Assembly (NCBI RefSeq): GCF_028280385.1
Contig: NZ_JANQLX010000010.1
Span: forward strand, 100,882-164,881
DNA: 64,000 nucleotides
Direction: 5' to 3'
Source of the DNA: Allomuricauda sp.
Lineage (GTDB): Bacteria; Bacteroidota; Bacteroidia; Flavobacteriales; Flavobacteriaceae
Shown here piece after piece: positions 6,724 through 15,795 of this stretch; position 1 is the first letter of the stretch, and every line of letters begins with the position of its first letter. The position numbers and the translations under genes are program-made. The notes below the pieces were generated by a model. The model was not told the origin of the DNA. It worked only from the letters and a program-made list of their open reading frames with translations, and ran no database searches.

Positions 6724-9393
6724 TTAAAACTGCTGCCCGATGATGAAGTGCGTTTGCCAGCCGCTGGGTCCGTTGGAAGAAGGATTTGCATCTGTATCAA
6801 ATCCATAACCAAAGTCGATACCCAATAGACCGAATGCCGGCATAAAAATACGTAGCCCCACTCCGGCAGATCTTTTTAATTCAAACGGATTATACTCACT
6901 AAAATTGTTAAACGCGTTACCTGCTTCTAAAAAAGAAAGTGCATAAATGGATGCTGAAGGTTTTAAGGTCAGTGGATAACGCAGTTCCAAAGAGAATTTA
7001 TTGTAGATGGTACCCCCATCCCGTTCTTGGTTTCCGGTAACTGGATTGGTACTGAAGGGCGTTAAGGAACTGTTCTCATAACCCCTTAACTGGATAACGT
7101 CCCTGCCGTCCAAGGTAAAGTTGCCTAAACCATCACCTCCCACGAAGAACCTTTCAAAAGGTACGGCACCAATATCATTGTTATAACTGCCCAGGAAACC
7201 AAATTCAGCGTTGGTCCGTAGCACGAGCTTGTCCACTAAATTGGTATACCAGTCCCCCTTGAATTTAATCTTGTAGAATTCAAGTAACTTAAAGCGTTCC
7301 TCTTCCAATCGCTCCAAGTCATCACTCAATTGGGCAAACTCCACCTGCTCCTCGGATGTTGCTGGGTTGGGCCCAATCTCAAACAATCTGGCGGTAATTT
7401 CGTCAATATCCGATCTGATCTGTTTGTAATCCTTGCTACCAAACAGGGAATAGGGAGGTGTAAATTTAGCGGTAAGCTCAAAATTAGAACCTGTCAAGGG
7501 AAATATTCTACTTGGCCCTTGGGAGCTCCTTGAAATTCCCAGCGTATAGCTCAAGGAATTGGAGCTACCGTTACCAAAATTAAAGAGACCATTATTAAAA
7601 TCGTTGAAATCGTACAACTGGTAGCTCATGGAGTGCGAGATGGTGAAATAATCATCAGGCCACTGTACCCGCTTGGCCAAACCAGCGGATATTCCGGTAA
7701 TGGCAAACCCACGGTCGCGGTCCACATCTATCCTGCCCCTATTGGTAAAACTTGTGGCAAATTGCTGCGTCCTGGATAAGGAAAGATTGAAACGGACCGG
7801 CTTTTTTCCTCCAAGCCAAGGTTCCGCGAAATTCAAACTATATACCCTAAAGGTCCTACTAGCCTGCAATCTGAGGGCAAAGGTCTGACCATCCCCCATG
7901 GGAACTGGTTTGTAGGCCTCGCCATTAAATATGTTTTTCAAAGAGAAGTTACTAAATGAAAGTCCCAGGGTACCTATAAATCCACCCCCACCAAAACCTC
8001 CTTGTAGCTCGATCTGGCTGGAACCTGATTCCACTAGGCTATATTGGATATCAACCGTACCTGCATTGGGATCGGGATTTTGGATGTCCGGGGTAATCTG
8101 TTCGGCATCAAAGAAGCCCAACTGCCCAAGTTCCCGGATACTACGTACAATATTGTCCTTGCTGTATTTTTGGCCTGGACGTGTTCTCAATTCCCTAAAG
8201 ATCACATGGTCATTGGTCTTATCGTTCCCAACTACGGTAACGTGATCTAGAAACGTTTCCTTACCCTCAATAATACGTATCTCAAAATTGATGGTGTCGT
8301 TTACCGCAGAGACCTCAACCGGGTTAATACTGGAAAATAAATAACCGTTGTTTTGATAGAGGTTGGTCAAATCCTGTCCATCGGGCTTGCTATCGTCCGC
8401 TATACGTTTTTTGAGGAGAACACCATTATAGGTAGCTCCTTTACGAATACCTAGCACTTGGCTCAATTGCCGGTCTGTGTATACCGAATTACCCACAAAA
8501 TTGATGTCGCCAAAGTAATATTTGTCCCCTTCCTCTACCTTAATTTTTAGGTCGATGTTGTTTTCATCCACCTTGACAAAGGTATCGGAGAGAATACGTG
8601 CATCCCTATACCCTCGCTCTGCGTAGGTGTCCACCATATTGGAGAGATCCTCCTTGTAGTCTGCCTCAATATATTTCGATTTCTTCCAAAATCGATAGAG
8701 CTTCTTCTTCTTGGTCTTTTTTAAGGATTTGCGGAGTCTTTTGTCTGTAAGCTTTTCATTCCCCTCAAATACAATGTTCCTGATCTTTACCTTATCGCCT
8801 TTCTTTACATTGATGACCATATTCTCCGTGTTGGTCCCAGTGGTGTCCGAAGCTGTTACAATATGGACTTGAGCATTGAGATAGCCCTGTTTTTTGTACT
8901 TGTTCTGAAGGTAGTTTTTGGTATTGGCAATAAGGCTTTCTGTTATTTTCTTGCCTTTTTTGAGGTCGGTATCGTTCAGTATGTCCTCTACCTTACGTTT
9001 TTTCACCCCATATATGGTAACGTTTGAAAGTGTTGGTCGTTCCAAAATGTTGAGTTCCAAGAATATCTGGTCTCCTTCAATTTTGGTGTAGAACACCTCT
9101 ACATTGCTGAACAACTCCAAGCTCCATAATTTCTTGATGACCGCACTGATCTGATCTCCTGGAATGGTGATGGGCTGCCCTACCCTAAGGCCTGTATAGG
9201 TTTTTACTGTTTGCTCATTATAGCTTTGCAGTCCCGTAACGGTAAGACCCCCTAAAATATAATCCTTTCCATCCTCGAAGGAGGTTTCTTGCGCAAAGCC
9301 TTGGGCGGTGAATAGAAGTAGAAGGAGTAGTTTTAGGTATAGTTGGGCGGTATGTTTTGCTTGCTTAATTGAGTTGTTCGCTAGTTTTTCCAA
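6724..9393 (-). CDS. bamA: Outer-membrane protein assembly factor BamA
   Basis: The 889-residue Omp85 protein folds beta-barrels into the outer membrane. After a hydrophobic leader ending 'FTAQGFAQ' come repeated POTRA modules (about 40-430; for example 'YILGGLTVTGLQSYNEQTVKTY', 'VKIRNIVFEGNEKLTDKRL', 'YYFGDINFVGNSVYTDRQL', 'TFLDHVTVVGNDKTNDHVI'), then the barrel with the surface-antigen motifs 'FFVGGDGLGNFTL' and 'GLRIFMPAFGLLGIDFGYG' and a terminal aromatic. The only workable start is TTG at 9393, inside the end of uppS (29-base overlap), so translation is probably coupled. Genes for the Skp-like chaperones follow on the same strand. Confidence 0.93.
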   Translation of the reverse strand: MEKLANNSIKQAKHTAQLYLKLLLLLLFTAQGFAQETSFEDGKDYILGGLTVTGLQSYNEQTVKTYTGLRVGQPITIPGDQISAVIKKLWSLELFSNVEVFYTKIEGDQIFLELNILERPTLSNVTIYGVKKRKVEDILNDTDLKKGKKITESLIANTKNYLQNKYKKQGYLNAQVHIVTASDTTGTNTENMVINVKKGDKVKIRNIVFEGNEKLTDKRLRKSLKKTKKKKLYRFWKKSKYIEADYKEDLSNMVDTYAERGYRDARILSDTFVKVDENNIDLKIKVEEGDKYYFGDINFVGNSVYTDRQLSQVLGIRKGATYNGVLLKKRIADDSKPDGQDLTNLYQNNGYLFSSINPVEVSAVNDTINFEIRIIEGKETFLDHVTVVGNDKTNDHVIFRELRTRPGQKYSKDNIVRSIRELGQLGFFDAEQITPDIQNPDPNAGTVDIQYSLVESGSSQIELQGGFGGGGFIGTLGLSFSNFSLKNIFNGEAYKPVPMGDGQTFALRLQASRTFRVYSLNFAEPWLGGKKPVRFNLSLSRTQQFATSFTNRGRIDVDRDRGFAITGISAGLAKRVQWPDDYFTISHSMSYQLYDFNDFNNGLFNFGNGSSNSLSYTLGISRSSQGPSRIFPLTGSNFELTAKFTPPYSLFGSKDYKQIRSDIDEITARLFEIGPNPATSEEQVEFAQLSDDLERLEEERFKLLEFYKIKFKGDWYTNLVDKLVLRTNAEFGFLGSYNNDIGAVPFERFFVGGDGLGNFTLDGRDVIQLRGYENSSLTPFSTNPVTGNQERDGGTIYNKFSLELRYPLTLKPSASIYALSFLEAGNAFNNFSEYNPFELKRSAGVGLRIFMPAFGLLGIDFGYGFDTDANPSSNGPSGWQTHFIIGQQF

Positions 9394-10105
9394 ATCGTCG
9401 TTCTCTATTTTGGTAACTTAATATTGCCTCTACCAAATGATGTTCACTAAAATCGGGCCAAAATACATCATTAAAATATAATTCGGCGTATGCAATCTGC
9501 CAAAGTAAAAAATTGCTGATACGTTGTTCGCCGCTAGTACGTATCAATAGGTCCACATCTGGCAAAAAATGCGTGTAAAGATGTGTATTTATAACGGTTT
9601 CGTCAATATTTTCGGGTGAAATTATATTATTTTTAACTTTGGATGCTATGTCTTTTACGGCTGATTTTATCTCCTCCCTAGAGCCGTAGCTTAGCGCCAA
9701 GGTAAGGGTCATTCCAGAGTTTTTGGAGGTTTTGGAAATGACTTCGGAAAGTTCTTTTTGGGCCTTGGAGGGTAATGACTGAATATTTCCGATAGTCTTT
9801 AACCTTATGTTGTTCTTGTTCAAGGTCTTGACCTCTTTGCGCAATGAGGCCACCAAAAGTTTCATCAAGGTTTCCACCTCCAGTTTGGGCCTGTTCCAGT
9901 TTTCTGTTGAAAAAGCGTAAAGGGTAAGAAATTGTATTTGAAGTTTGGCACAGTTCTCCACCGTTCTCCGGACGGCTTCCACCCCGTTTTCATGCCCAAA
10001 AACCCTAAGTCTACCGCGTTCTTTGGCCCACCGGCCGTTACCGTCCATGATTACGGCAACATGTTTTGGAAGTTTGTCGGTATCTACGTCCTCTAATGTG
10101 TACAT
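9365..10105 (-). CDS. uppS: Isoprenyl transferase (undecaprenyl diphosphate synthase)
   Basis: Condenses farnesyl diphosphate with isopentenyl diphosphate units to make the lipid carrier for cell-wall synthesis. Start chosen at 10105 (246 residues), one base after the DUF6089 stop. 'HVAVIMDGNGRWAKERG' at 15-31 holds the catalytic Asp21, followed by 'FGHENGVEAVRRTVE', 'LTLYAFSTENWNRP' and the C-terminal 'DLLIRTSGEQRISNFLLWQ' that binds IPP. It lies between DUF6089 and bamA in a standard flavobacterial envelope operon. Confidence 0.95.
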   Translation of the reverse strand: MYTLEDVDTDKLPKHVAVIMDGNGRWAKERGRLRVFGHENGVEAVRRTVENCAKLQIQFLTLYAFSTENWNRPKLEVETLMKLLVASLRKEVKTLNKNNIRLKTIGNIQSLPSKAQKELSEVISKTSKNSGMTLTLALSYGSREEIKSAVKDIASKVKNNIISPENIDETVINTHLYTHFLPDVDLLIRTSGEQRISNFLLWQIAYAELYFNDVFWPDFSEHHLVEAILSYQNRERRFGKTSEQLN

Positions 10106-10106
10106 T

Positions 10107-10793
10107 TTATTCAAAACAATCCTGGCAAGGTTTACGTCCAAAGGTATAGGTCAATGTAAAACCTGTAAAGACGTACCAGTCATCGCTTAGAATATTTCCA
10201 AATCGAAATTGTTCAAAATTGGAACCTTCCGGATTACTTGCATCCAAGTTGTCCGTAAAGGTATATCTTGCCCCAATCTCCGCACCCAGAATCAAAAACT
10301 GATTTAAGCGATACTTGGCCCCTACCGTCATTGGAATTGCAAAACTACCTTCTTTTTGGTTAATATCCTGCACCACGAGGGCATCAAAATAATTAAAATC
10401 GTACCTAAAGTAGGTCAATCCCGTGTAAAGATAAGGGGTAAAGGCAGGCCCCAACCGGTGAAGATTGTATTCCACAAAGTTGAATTCCAAGCCTATTGAA
10501 GCTTCCAAGATTGAATTATCCGCGCTATATCCGCGCTGTTGCCTGGATCCCTTGCTCGATTTTTCATCATCAAAGGACATGGTTCCGTAGATGGCCGAGG
10601 CCCTCCAGGCATATCTTTTACTTTTGTTCCACTTAAAAATGCCCCCGAACGCAGGTCCCGTGGGCGAAATGTAGTTGGTCTGTCCCACATCGCCAATACC
10701 ATTGGCTCCACCAGCAAACACACCTATTTCGTATGTCTGCGCATTGACCTTGAGCATACCACATAAAAAAATTGCAAACAAAACTATTCGCAT
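10107..10793 (-). CDS. DUF6089 family outer-membrane beta-barrel protein
   Basis: A 228-residue secreted protein with signal peptide 'MRIVLFAIFLCGMLKVNAQ' and alternating amphipathic strands ('YEIGVFAGGANGIGDVG', 'AWRASAIYGTMSFDDE', 'FTPYLYTGLTYFRYDFNYF', 'VGAKYRLNQFLILGAEIGARY') ending in 'FTGFTLTYTFGRKPCQDCFE'. This fits an eight-stranded OmpW/OmpA-like barrel, the DUF6089 family found next to uppS and bamA across Bacteroidota. No enzyme motif is visible. The conserved location suggests a structural or assembly role in the outer membrane. The C-terminal Cys pair is a local peculiarity. Confidence 0.85.
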   Translation of the reverse strand: MRIVLFAIFLCGMLKVNAQTYEIGVFAGGANGIGDVGQTNYISPTGPAFGGIFKWNKSKRYAWRASAIYGTMSFDDEKSSKGSRQQRGYSADNSILEASIGLEFNFVEYNLHRLGPAFTPYLYTGLTYFRYDFNYFDALVVQDINQKEGSFAIPMTVGAKYRLNQFLILGAEIGARYTFTDNLDASNPEGSNFEQFRFGNILSDDWYVFTGFTLTYTFGRKPCQDCFE

Positions 10794-10904
10794 ACCAACC
10801 AGATAATTATCATGTTAAGAGTAGAGGAAGGTCAATAGAATACCGGGTTATAATTGTTCTCCTTTGTTAAACAGTTTTTGGCCCCATTTATTGTTTGGTA
10901 CCGC

Positions 10905-11786
10905 TTAATTGCGTTTATCTTGGCCCCAAAGGAGTTTGTTGCGAAGGGTCTTTAAGAAGCTTTCCGATTTATATTCTATCATTTTAATATTGAAATTTGT
11001 CTTTTTTATCCTAATTTCCTTGCCATTGGGAATACTTGCAATACGGGAATCCAATGAAACCAAATGGTTTTCTTCCCGGCCCGAAACCTTTAATCGGATA
11101 TGCGTATCGTCTGAAATGACCAAAGGCCTTGCATTGAGGTTATGGGGTGCTATTGGGGTAAGCACAAGTGATTTTGCACTTGGCGCTATGACCGGACCAC
11201 CACAGCTCAAGGAATATCCCGTGGATCCGGTTGGAGTGGACACGATCAGCCCATCTGCCCAATACGAGGTAAGGTACTCGTCATTCAAGTAGGTTTCCAC
11301 GGTGATCATGGAGGTGGTATCCTTTCGGCTTACGGTAATTTCGTTAAGGGCAAAATTGATATCCGCAAATTCTTCCAGGTCCTCGTTCACGGCCACTTCA
11401 ACCAGACTGCGTTCCTCAATACTGTAAGCTCCAGCCACAAATTCGGTAATCACCTTGCGTACGTCTTCCTTTTTAAAGGTTGACAAAAAACCCAATCTTC
11501 CGGTATTTACCCCTACTATGGGAATGCCCAAGTCCCGTACATAGGTCACCGCCCTTAGCATGGTACCATCGCCGCCAAAACTCACGAACATATCAAAGGA
11601 GTCGTCCAAACCGGCCTCTTGGGAAAAAGTATCGTGGGAAAACCCGGCAAGGCACCCATCAATTTTGTTACAGAAATCCTCTTCAATGGAAACAGAGGCA
11701 TTGATCCCTTGTAATTCTTCCATCAATTCCAGAACATAGGTTTGATCCTGTTCTTGGAACGTTTGACCGTAAATCGCAACCTTCAT
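10905..11786 (-). CDS. nadK: NAD kinase
   Basis: Phosphorylates NAD to NADP with ATP. The 293 residues contain the invariant 'FGGDGTMLRA' (GGDG at 71-74, catalytic Asp73), 'GVNTGRLGFLSTF' around 97-109 and the NE/D and 'SPTGSTGYSLSCGGPVIAP' loops of the NAD pocket, then 'PLVISDDTHIRL'. The length is normal. It follows the CBS-domain gene with one base between them, and a 111-base gap separates it from the DUF6089 operon, so the latter may have its own promoter although no clear TAnnTTTG box was seen there. Confidence 0.95.
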   Translation of the reverse strand: MKVAIYGQTFQEQDQTYVLELMEELQGINASVSIEEDFCNKIDGCLAGFSHDTFSQEAGLDDSFDMFVSFGGDGTMLRAVTYVRDLGIPIVGVNTGRLGFLSTFKKEDVRKVITEFVAGAYSIEERSLVEVAVNEDLEEFADINFALNEITVSRKDTTSMITVETYLNDEYLTSYWADGLIVSTPTGSTGYSLSCGGPVIAPSAKSLVLTPIAPHNLNARPLVISDDTHIRLKVSGREENHLVSLDSRIASIPNGKEIRIKKTNFNIKMIEYKSESFLKTLRNKLLWGQDKRN

Positions 11787-11787
11787 G

Positions 11788-12444
11788 CTAAACGTTAAGG
11801 TATTTTTCCAAGTAATCCGACCGTTGTTTCAGGTCCTCCAAAAACTGGTCGTCATTGTTCCCAAAAACTATGGTGTAGTTATACCGTCTAAAGGTTTGGG
11901 TCACTTCATTGAGGTTAAGGGTACCTATTTTAAGGGTGATTTGGACCACATCATTTTGGGAATCGGTGATAAAGGCGCCCAGCAATCTGGCATTGTTACC
12001 TTCCACAATTTGGGCAATTTCACTAAAGGAATAGTCCTTGATCCCCGTAGCAATCACCAAAATTCCACCGGGTTCCTTAAAAAATGGGGTGTCAATAAAA
12101 TCAGCCACCACATCTTCCAAATCGTAATAACCAATGATCACATGGTTCTCATCCAAAACAGGAAGTACATTGGAGTCGTTTCTAGAGAACATTTCCAGAA
12201 CATCCAACCAAGAGGTCTCCTTGGTCACAAAAAAAGTCTCCAGGTCTATTCGGAATTCGTCAATGGTCTTATCAGGCTCAAAACAAGCCAGGTCATTCTC
12301 GGAAAGGGCACCAATATAAATGCCATCCTCCGAGACGGCCACATGGGAAAAGGTAGTTTCCTTAAAGAAGCGTATGACTTCCTCCAAGGTTTCCGAGGCC
12401 TCAAAAACAGGAACCGATGTTATTATTCTGTTCTGGATTTGCAT
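11788..12444 (-). CDS. Tandem CBS domain protein
   Basis: A 218-residue soluble protein with two CBS motifs in the first 130 residues: 'SETLEEVIRFFKETTFSHVAVSEDGIYIG' and 'DVLEMFSRNDSNVLPVLDENHVIIGYYD'. The C-terminal ~80 residues are an ACT-like segment ('GILVIATGIKDYSFSEIAQIVEGNNARLLG'). CBS pairs bind adenine nucleotides. Being one base upstream of nadK it may sense adenylate or NAD(P) status for that enzyme; this is inference from position only. Confidence 0.85.
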   Translation of the reverse strand: MQIQNRIITSVPVFEASETLEEVIRFFKETTFSHVAVSEDGIYIGALSENDLACFEPDKTIDEFRIDLETFFVTKETSWLDVLEMFSRNDSNVLPVLDENHVIIGYYDLEDVVADFIDTPFFKEPGGILVIATGIKDYSFSEIAQIVEGNNARLLGAFITDSQNDVVQITLKIGTLNLNEVTQTFRRYNYTIVFGNNDDQFLEDLKQRSDYLEKYLNV

Positions 12445-12502
12445 AACAATTCTATTGGGCGCAAAATACTAATTTTAAATCGCAAAAGGCGTGCCTAATT
12501 CT

Positions 12503-12510
12503 TATTTTTG
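12503..12510 (+). promoter_or_regulatory. -7 promoter element (TATTTTTG) before pdxJ
   Basis: Exact TAnnTTTG match 20 bases upstream of the pdxJ ATG in the short divergent gap with the CBS gene. A TTG at the expected distance was not found. Confidence 0.45.
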
Positions 12511-12530
12511 GCTTTCAAAAATGGAAGTCC

Positions 12531-13247
12531 ATGACAAAACTGAGCGTTAATATCAACAAGCTCGCCACCCTAAGAAATTCGAGAGGGGGAAATGTCCCCA
12601 ATTTGGTTCAGTTCGCTATGGATATCGAATCTTTCGGGGCACAGGGCATAACCATACACCCCAGACCAGATGAACGCCATATTAAATATCAGGACGCCCG
12701 CGACCTGAAAAAAGTGGTCACTACTGAATTCAATATTGAGGGCAACCCCGTTCCAAAGTTTGTGGATTTGGTGCTCGAAGTACGGCCCACACAAGTTACC
12801 TTGGTTCCCGATGCAGAGGATGCCATAACCTCCAATGCGGGCTGGGACACCGTAAAACATAAGGACTTTCTTGTAAACATTATAAAGACCTTCAAGGAAA
12901 ACGGAATCCGTACCTCTATTTTTGTGGATCCCAAGGTTGACATGATAAAAGGTGCTGCCAAAACAGGTACCGACCGCATTGAGCTGTACACGGAAAGCTT
13001 TGCGGAAAACTTTACCAAAGGCAAGAAAAACGAGGGAATTCAAGACTTTGTGGATGCCGCCCAAATGGCCCACCAATTGGGACTGGGAATCAATGCAGGC
13101 CACGACCTTAGCCTGGACAACATCAAATTTTTTAAGGACAACATTCCCCATTTGCTGGAAGTCTCCATTGGCCACGCGCTTATTTGTGAGTCCATTTATC
13201 TTGGATTGGAAAATGTGGTGAATATGTATTTGCACCGATTGAAATAA
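12531..13247 (+). CDS. pdxJ: Pyridoxine 5'-phosphate synthase
   Basis: Condenses 1-deoxyxylulose 5-phosphate with aminoacetone phosphate in vitamin B6 synthesis. The 238 residues begin 'TKLSVNINKLATLRNSRGG', then 'GAQGITIHPRPDERHIKYQD' (His/Arg phosphate site), 'VTLVPDAEDAITSNAGWD', 'IELYTESFAEN' and 'LGLGINAGHDLSLDN', all typical of PdxJ TIM barrels. Its TAA overlaps the ATG of the following hydrolase by one base, so the two are translationally coupled. Confidence 0.95.
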   Translation: MTKLSVNINKLATLRNSRGGNVPNLVQFAMDIESFGAQGITIHPRPDERHIKYQDARDLKKVVTTEFNIEGNPVPKFVDLVLEVRPTQVTLVPDAEDAITSNAGWDTVKHKDFLVNIIKTFKENGIRTSIFVDPKVDMIKGAAKTGTDRIELYTESFAENFTKGKKNEGIQDFVDAAQMAHQLGLGINAGHDLSLDNIKFFKDNIPHLLEVSIGHALICESIYLGLENVVNMYLHRLK

Positions 13248-14017
13248 TGGAAGTATTGCATTCAAAAATATTGGGAGAGGGCAAACCCTTGATCATCCTT
13301 CACGGATTTCTGGGGATGTCGGACAATTGGAAGACCCTGGGCAATCAATATGCCCAACATGGGTTCCAGGTACATTTGGTGGATCAAAGAAATCACGGAA
13401 AAAGTTTTCATGCCACCGAATTTGATTACGACCTGTTGCGTGATGACGTAATCCGATATTTAGATGATCACCAACTTGCCACCGTGGACCTTATAGGACA
13501 TTCCATGGGCGGAAAAACAGCCATGCAATTGGCCACATCCCAACCAGAACGCCTAAACAGGTTATTGGTTGCGGACATCTCCCCGAAGTACTATCCGCCC
13601 CACCATCAATATATATTGGATGCCCTTGGCCATTTGGATTTTGATACCATAAGCTCCAGAAAGGAGGCAGACGATGTACTCGCGCAACATTTGGAAGAAT
13701 TTGGCATTCGGCAGTTTTTGCTAAAGAACCTATACTGGGTAACACCAGGAAAATTGGGACTTCGCTTTAATTATGAAGTACTCAAGGACAAAATGGATGA
13801 AATAGGGGAAAACATCAGTTCCACAGCTACTTTTAGCGGACCTACCCTCTTTCTTAGGGGAGACCGATCAGAATACATTCTGCCCAATGATATTCCTGAA
13901 ATCAAAAGGCATTTCCCAAACGCCGATGTGCAGACCATTGAAAATGCCGGGCACTGGCTACATGCAGAAAACCCCAAACAGTTTTTCGAAAAATCCCTCC
14001 AATTTTTAAATTCTTAA
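13247..14017 (+). CDS. Alpha/beta hydrolase (YbfF-like esterase)
   Basis: A 256-residue cytoplasmic alpha/beta hydrolase. Visible are the oxyanion region 'LIILHGFLGMSDNW' at 15-28, 'VDQRNHGKS' at 45-53, the nucleophile elbow 'IGHSMGGK' with Ser86, and a C-terminal 'NAGHWLHAENP' with the catalytic His. It resembles YbfF and related acyl-CoA/acyl esterases. It starts inside the pdxJ stop codon, so it is cotranslated with pdxJ; the reason for pairing with B6 synthesis is not evident. Substrate unknown. Confidence 0.85.
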   Translation: MEVLHSKILGEGKPLIILHGFLGMSDNWKTLGNQYAQHGFQVHLVDQRNHGKSFHATEFDYDLLRDDVIRYLDDHQLATVDLIGHSMGGKTAMQLATSQPERLNRLLVADISPKYYPPHHQYILDALGHLDFDTISSRKEADDVLAQHLEEFGIRQFLLKNLYWVTPGKLGLRFNYEVLKDKMDEIGENISSTATFSGPTLFLRGDRSEYILPNDIPEIKRHFPNADVQTIENAGHWLHAENPKQFFEKSLQFLNS

Positions 14018-14032
14018 AATTAGCGGCATTTT

Positions 14033-14054
14033 ATTATGCATGCATAATTTTTTT
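14033..14054 (+). terminator. Loopless AT-rich palindrome with T-run, possible weak terminator
   Basis: A perfect 16-base palindrome (14033-14048) followed by a T-run, 16 bases after the hydrolase stop. As RNA it can only form about a six-pair AU-rich stem, so termination would be weak; it could instead be a protein-binding site. Confidence 0.35.
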
Positions 14055-14064
14055 ACCCATTTTA

Positions 14065-14095
14065 TTGTCTGGATAACAATTTTGATCTAGATTTG
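14065..14095 (+). promoter_or_regulatory. Flavobacterial promoter of the SGNH lipoprotein gene
   Basis: TTG at 14065-14067, a 20-base spacer and TAGATTTG at 14088-14095, matching TTG-N17..23-TAnnTTTG. Transcription would begin near 14101, giving a leader of about 48 bases before the ATG at 14149. Confidence 0.7.
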
Positions 14096-14148
14096 GTACC
14101 ATTGGATTAACCCCTTGTTAACATAAACTAACTCTAACAGATAATAAG

Positions 14149-15723
14149 ATGAAAAAGTTTTATGCCCTAATGCTCCCCCTTATAGGGTTAATGATTGCAT
14201 GTGAAGATGATGCGGCACCAGTTGCCATAGATCCAGACCCCATTGAACACACCTCTGGAACTGCCAATTTTGCGAACTATGTGGCTGTGGGCAATTCCCT
14301 AACCGCTGGTTTTTCCGATAACGCATTGTTTATAGATGGACAAGCAGCATCCTTTCCCAATATGTTGGCCACCCAGTTTGCACTGGCAGGTGGTGGGGAT
14401 TTTAATATCCCTTTTATGGCCGATAACCTGGGAGGTGCCACCTTGGGCGGTACCCCTATTTTAGGAAACCGCTTGATTTTACAGTTTACACCTGATGGTC
14501 CCGCTCCAACCCCAAAAACTGGAACTGGAACCACGGAGATATCCAATAAACTGACAGGATCCTTTAACAATTATGGTATTCCCGGAGCAAAAAGTTATGA
14601 ATTGTTGGCTCCAGGATATGGAAGTGTGGCTGGTGTTGGCGCAGGAACCGCAAACCCCTATTTTGCACGCTTTTCCTCTTCAGACGGCACTACCGTAGTA
14701 GGCGATGCCGCAGCGCAGGGCGCTACCTTTTTTACTACTTGGATAGGCTCCAACGATATTTTGCTCTATGCCACCAATGGGGGGGCAGGAACCGACCAAA
14801 CCGGCAATACGGATCCAACTTCATATGAAAGAATAGACATTACGGACCCCTTGGTATTTGCGGGTTCCCTTGATGCAATCCTGCAAGCCATGACCGCAGG
14901 CGGTGCAGATGGGGTCATAGCCAATCTGCCCAATGTGGTGGATATTCCGTTTTTCACCACAATACCGTATGCTCCTTTAAGCCCCGAAAATCCTGATTTT
15001 GCCCCGCAGATTCCAGTATTGAATGCTCAATTTGCTGGCTTAAATCAAGTTTTTCAGTTATTGGGTGCTCCAGAGCGTCAATTCGTTTTTTCGGAAACTG
15101 CAGCCAGCCCAATCATTATTCATGATGAGGATTTGGCAAACTTATCCACTGAAATTACTACCGCTTTGGTTAACGGCGGTTTGGACGTACCAACGGCCAC
15201 AATTACTGGTTTGCTTTACGGCCAGGCGCGGCAAGCAAATGCCGATGATTTGATTGTACTTACTGCGCGACCTGAAATAGCTGCTTTTAACCAAGACGCT
15301 TTTGAAATGTTGACGGGACTGGGTGTGGAAGCTGCAACCGCTGGACAATTATCCGTAAACGGGGTAACTTATCCTATGCCGGACCAATGGGTATTGACCC
15401 CAGAAGAGCAAACATCCATTGAAACAGCTTTGACCGCATACAATACCACTATAGAAGCCTTGGCAACACAATACGACCTTGGTTTTGTGGATATGAATGC
15501 TAAGTTGACCGAGCTTCGGGAAACAGGGTTTCCTCAAACAGACGGCAGTGTAGTGACCAATGTTTTTGCCACCGGTGGCGGGTTCTCCTTGGATGGTGTT
15601 CACCCTGCGCCTAGAGGCTATGCCATTGTGGCCAACGCCTTTTTGGAGGTCATCAACGCCAAATTTGGCTCCAATCTCCCTCCTGTGGAACCTCTAAATT
15701 TTACAGGGCTCTATATCGATTGA
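14149..15723 (+). CDS. SGNH/GDSL-family hydrolase lipoprotein
   Basis: A 524-residue lipoprotein: signal 'MKKFYALMLPLIGLMIAC' with lipobox Cys18 followed by the acidic 'EDDAA', a context known to direct surface exposure in flavobacteria. The SGNH blocks are visible: 'YVAVGNSLTAGFSD' (Ser50, Asn replacing Asp of GDSL), 'TTWIGSNDILLYA' (Gly/Asn block) and near the end 'LDGVHPAPRGYAIVA' with the Asp-x-x-His pair. Such enzymes deacylate esters on lipids or glycans. The large insert between the Asn block and the DxxH block is a family trait in Bacteroidota. It has its own promoter and terminator, so it is monocistronic. Confidence 0.85.
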   Translation: MKKFYALMLPLIGLMIACEDDAAPVAIDPDPIEHTSGTANFANYVAVGNSLTAGFSDNALFIDGQAASFPNMLATQFALAGGGDFNIPFMADNLGGATLGGTPILGNRLILQFTPDGPAPTPKTGTGTTEISNKLTGSFNNYGIPGAKSYELLAPGYGSVAGVGAGTANPYFARFSSSDGTTVVGDAAAQGATFFTTWIGSNDILLYATNGGAGTDQTGNTDPTSYERIDITDPLVFAGSLDAILQAMTAGGADGVIANLPNVVDIPFFTTIPYAPLSPENPDFAPQIPVLNAQFAGLNQVFQLLGAPERQFVFSETAASPIIIHDEDLANLSTEITTALVNGGLDVPTATITGLLYGQARQANADDLIVLTARPEIAAFNQDAFEMLTGLGVEAATAGQLSVNGVTYPMPDQWVLTPEEQTSIETALTAYNTTIEALATQYDLGFVDMNAKLTELRETGFPQTDGSVVTNVFATGGGFSLDGVHPAPRGYAIVANAFLEVINAKFGSNLPPVEPLNFTGLYID

Positions 15724-15750
15724 TCTACATTTAATTTCATTATATTCAAG

Positions 15751-15775
15751 GCACCGTTTGCAACGGTGCTTTTTT
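15751..15775 (+). terminator. Intrinsic terminator of the SGNH lipoprotein gene
   Basis: Perfect 8-bp GC-rich stem (15751-15758 with 15762-15769), TGC loop, then six T. It lies 27 bases after the stop and just before the next gene. Confidence 0.9.
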
Positions 15776-15795
15776 ATGCACGTAATCCAAATCCT

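Noticed and set aside
11785..12498. 237-residue plus-strand open frame
   Set aside because: It lies antisense across the CBS-domain gene, which has clear motifs; the frame has no family features and is a composition shadow.
12570..13265. 231-residue minus-strand open frame
   Set aside because: Entirely antisense to pdxJ, whose motifs are unmistakable.
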